Shown here in pieces: positions 63,477 through 64,000 of a stretch of DNA of 64,000 nucleotides. Source of the DNA: Alphaproteobacteria bacterium PA4. Lineage in GTDB: Bacteria; Pseudomonadota; Alphaproteobacteria; Sphingomonadales; Sphingomonadaceae. The DNA is taken from NCBI GenBank assembly GCA_002256005.1, contig NKIQ01000018.1, positions 1-64,000 on the forward strand, written 5' to 3'. Under the pieces are notes generated by a model. That model did not search any database, was not told where the DNA came from, and was given only the letters and a program-made list of their open reading frames with translations. A program made the position numbers and the translations under genes. Position 1 is the stretch's first letter. The number at the start of each line of letters is the position of its first letter.

Positions 63477-64000
63477 GCTACCAGCCTGCTAAGAGTTCGT
63501 GCGGTGTAGTCCACCATGGGTATTACCCGGGCATAGTTCAACCGGGTCGGCCCGATAACCCCGACGACGCCGACGACGCGGCCGCCCGGCCCGCGATAGG
63601 GCGCGGCGATGACGCTGGAGCCCGACAGCGAGAACAATTGCGATTCGGCGCCGATGAAGATCTTCGTCGCCTCGCCGCTGCGCGCCAGTTCGAGCAGGCG
63701 GACCAGCTCCTCCTTGTCCTCGATATCGTCGAGCAGATGGCGGACGCGATCGAGATCGACGCTCGATTCGACGAGATTGGCCTGGCCGCGCACGATCAGC
63801 ACCGGCCGCGCCGCGCCGTCCGACGACCAGGCGGCCAGCCCGGTTGCCACCGCGCGCGCTGTCATCGCATCGAGCGCGGCCTTGTCGGCGGCCAGTTCCG
63901 CCGACAGGCGATCGGTCGCCGCCGCCAGCGTCAGCCCTGCCAGCCGGCCATTGATGTAATTGGCGGCCGCCTCCAGCGCTGTCGGCGGCACGTCCGCCGG
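63473..64000 (-). CDS. hrcA: Heat-inducible transcription repressor HrcA, C-terminal part
   Basis: The frame is open to the window edge, so the N-terminal winged-helix DNA-binding part is missing. The remaining ~175 residues match HrcA's central and C-terminal domain (ALEAAANYINGRLAGLTL, IFIGAESQLFSLSGSSVIAAPY, GVVGVIGPTRLNYARVIPMVDYTARTL). HrcA binds CIRCE elements to repress heat-shock genes; the CIRCE would lie outside the window. ATGA overlap with grpE. Confidence 0.95.
   Translation of the reverse strand, partial: PADVPPTALEAAANYINGRLAGLTLAAATDRLSAELAADKAALDAMTARAVATGLAAWSSDGAARPVLIVRGQANLVESSVDLDRVRHLLDDIEDKEELVRLLELARSGEATKIFIGAESQLFSLSGSSVIAAPYRGPGGRVVGVVGVIGPTRLNYARVIPMVDYTARTLSRLVA

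Noticed and set aside
63473-64000. CIRCE element near grpE
   Set aside because: No TTAGCACTC-N9-GAGTGCTAA-like sequence in the visible part; it would be upstream of hrcA, outside the window.

Overview
The window is a GC-rich, gene-dense chromosomal segment from an alphaproteobacterium, most likely a member of the Sphingomonadales. This is inferred from gene content: a MipZ-type division ATPase, a FYDLN-acid-domain protein, a bifunctional Rsh (p)ppGpp enzyme, a PEPxxWA-type CTERM protein, a TonB-dependent receptor, a CP4-like (class II) EPSP synthase, a RibB with an N-terminal helix-turn-helix, and many 4-bp ATGA or TGATG gene overlaps. I see no prophage, insertion sequence or CRISPR array. 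It reads as core genome with small accessory patches.

Layout. 1-7 kb: end of a siroheme synthase, HNH nuclease, GluQ-RS, a HIG1-like membrane protein, cobalamin adenosyltransferase, the ergothioneine pair egtB-egtD, and etfB-etfA closed by a strong terminator. 7-12 kb: rsh-pyrE-pdxJ-acpS-lepB, then panC on the minus strand. 12-18 kb: mipZ, a membrane J-domain protein, phosphomannomutase, a secreted amidase and a secreted unknown. 18-20 kb: rpsF-rpsR-rplI with terminator. 20-27 kb: DUF3297, a VapBC-type toxin-antitoxin pair, rarA, small conserved proteins around a palindromic repeat, crcB, an RluC-like pseudouridine synthase, thioesterase and glyoxalases I and II. 27-36 kb: FYDLN protein, aroA, wecB, cmk-rpsA-ihfB, tRNA-Leu(UAA), Tim44-like protein, mltA and an Smr protein. 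36-43 kb: gltX, tonB and a riboflavin cluster ribD-ribE-ribB-CYTH-ribH. 43-51 kb: a porin, 3-hydroxyacyl-CoA dehydrogenase, a serine hydrolase, UPF0262, dcd, rarD, murA and DUF2948. 51-58 kb: CorA-like transporter, a cytochrome b / molybdopterin lipoprotein pair, a stand-alone EF-Tu domain III protein, a TonB receptor, an SMR transporter and a thiolase. 58-64 kb: CTERM protein, dps, kup, a DUF2306 membrane protein, ABM monooxygenase, grpE and the 3' part of hrcA.

How the genes fit together. Several are linked by pathway: riboflavin synthesis (all steps except an intact GTP cyclohydrolase II), ergothioneine synthesis, ETF with thiolase and 3-hydroxyacyl-CoA dehydrogenase for acyl-CoA oxidation, methylglyoxal detoxification, and translation (S1, S6, S18, L9, GluRS, GluQ-RS, tRNA-Leu).

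The most interesting candidate for a little-described system is the riboflavin operon. ribB encodes a helix-turn-helix domain fused to DHBP synthase and a GTP cyclohydrolase II-like domain without its zinc cysteines. Immediately upstream are two ACAT-N4-ATGT dyads 31 bp apart, one overlapping a TTGACA hexamer. This suggests, but does not prove, an enzyme that regulates its own operon. The stand-alone EF-Tu domain III protein and the repeat-derived N-terminus of the gene at 22527 are the next most unusual items.
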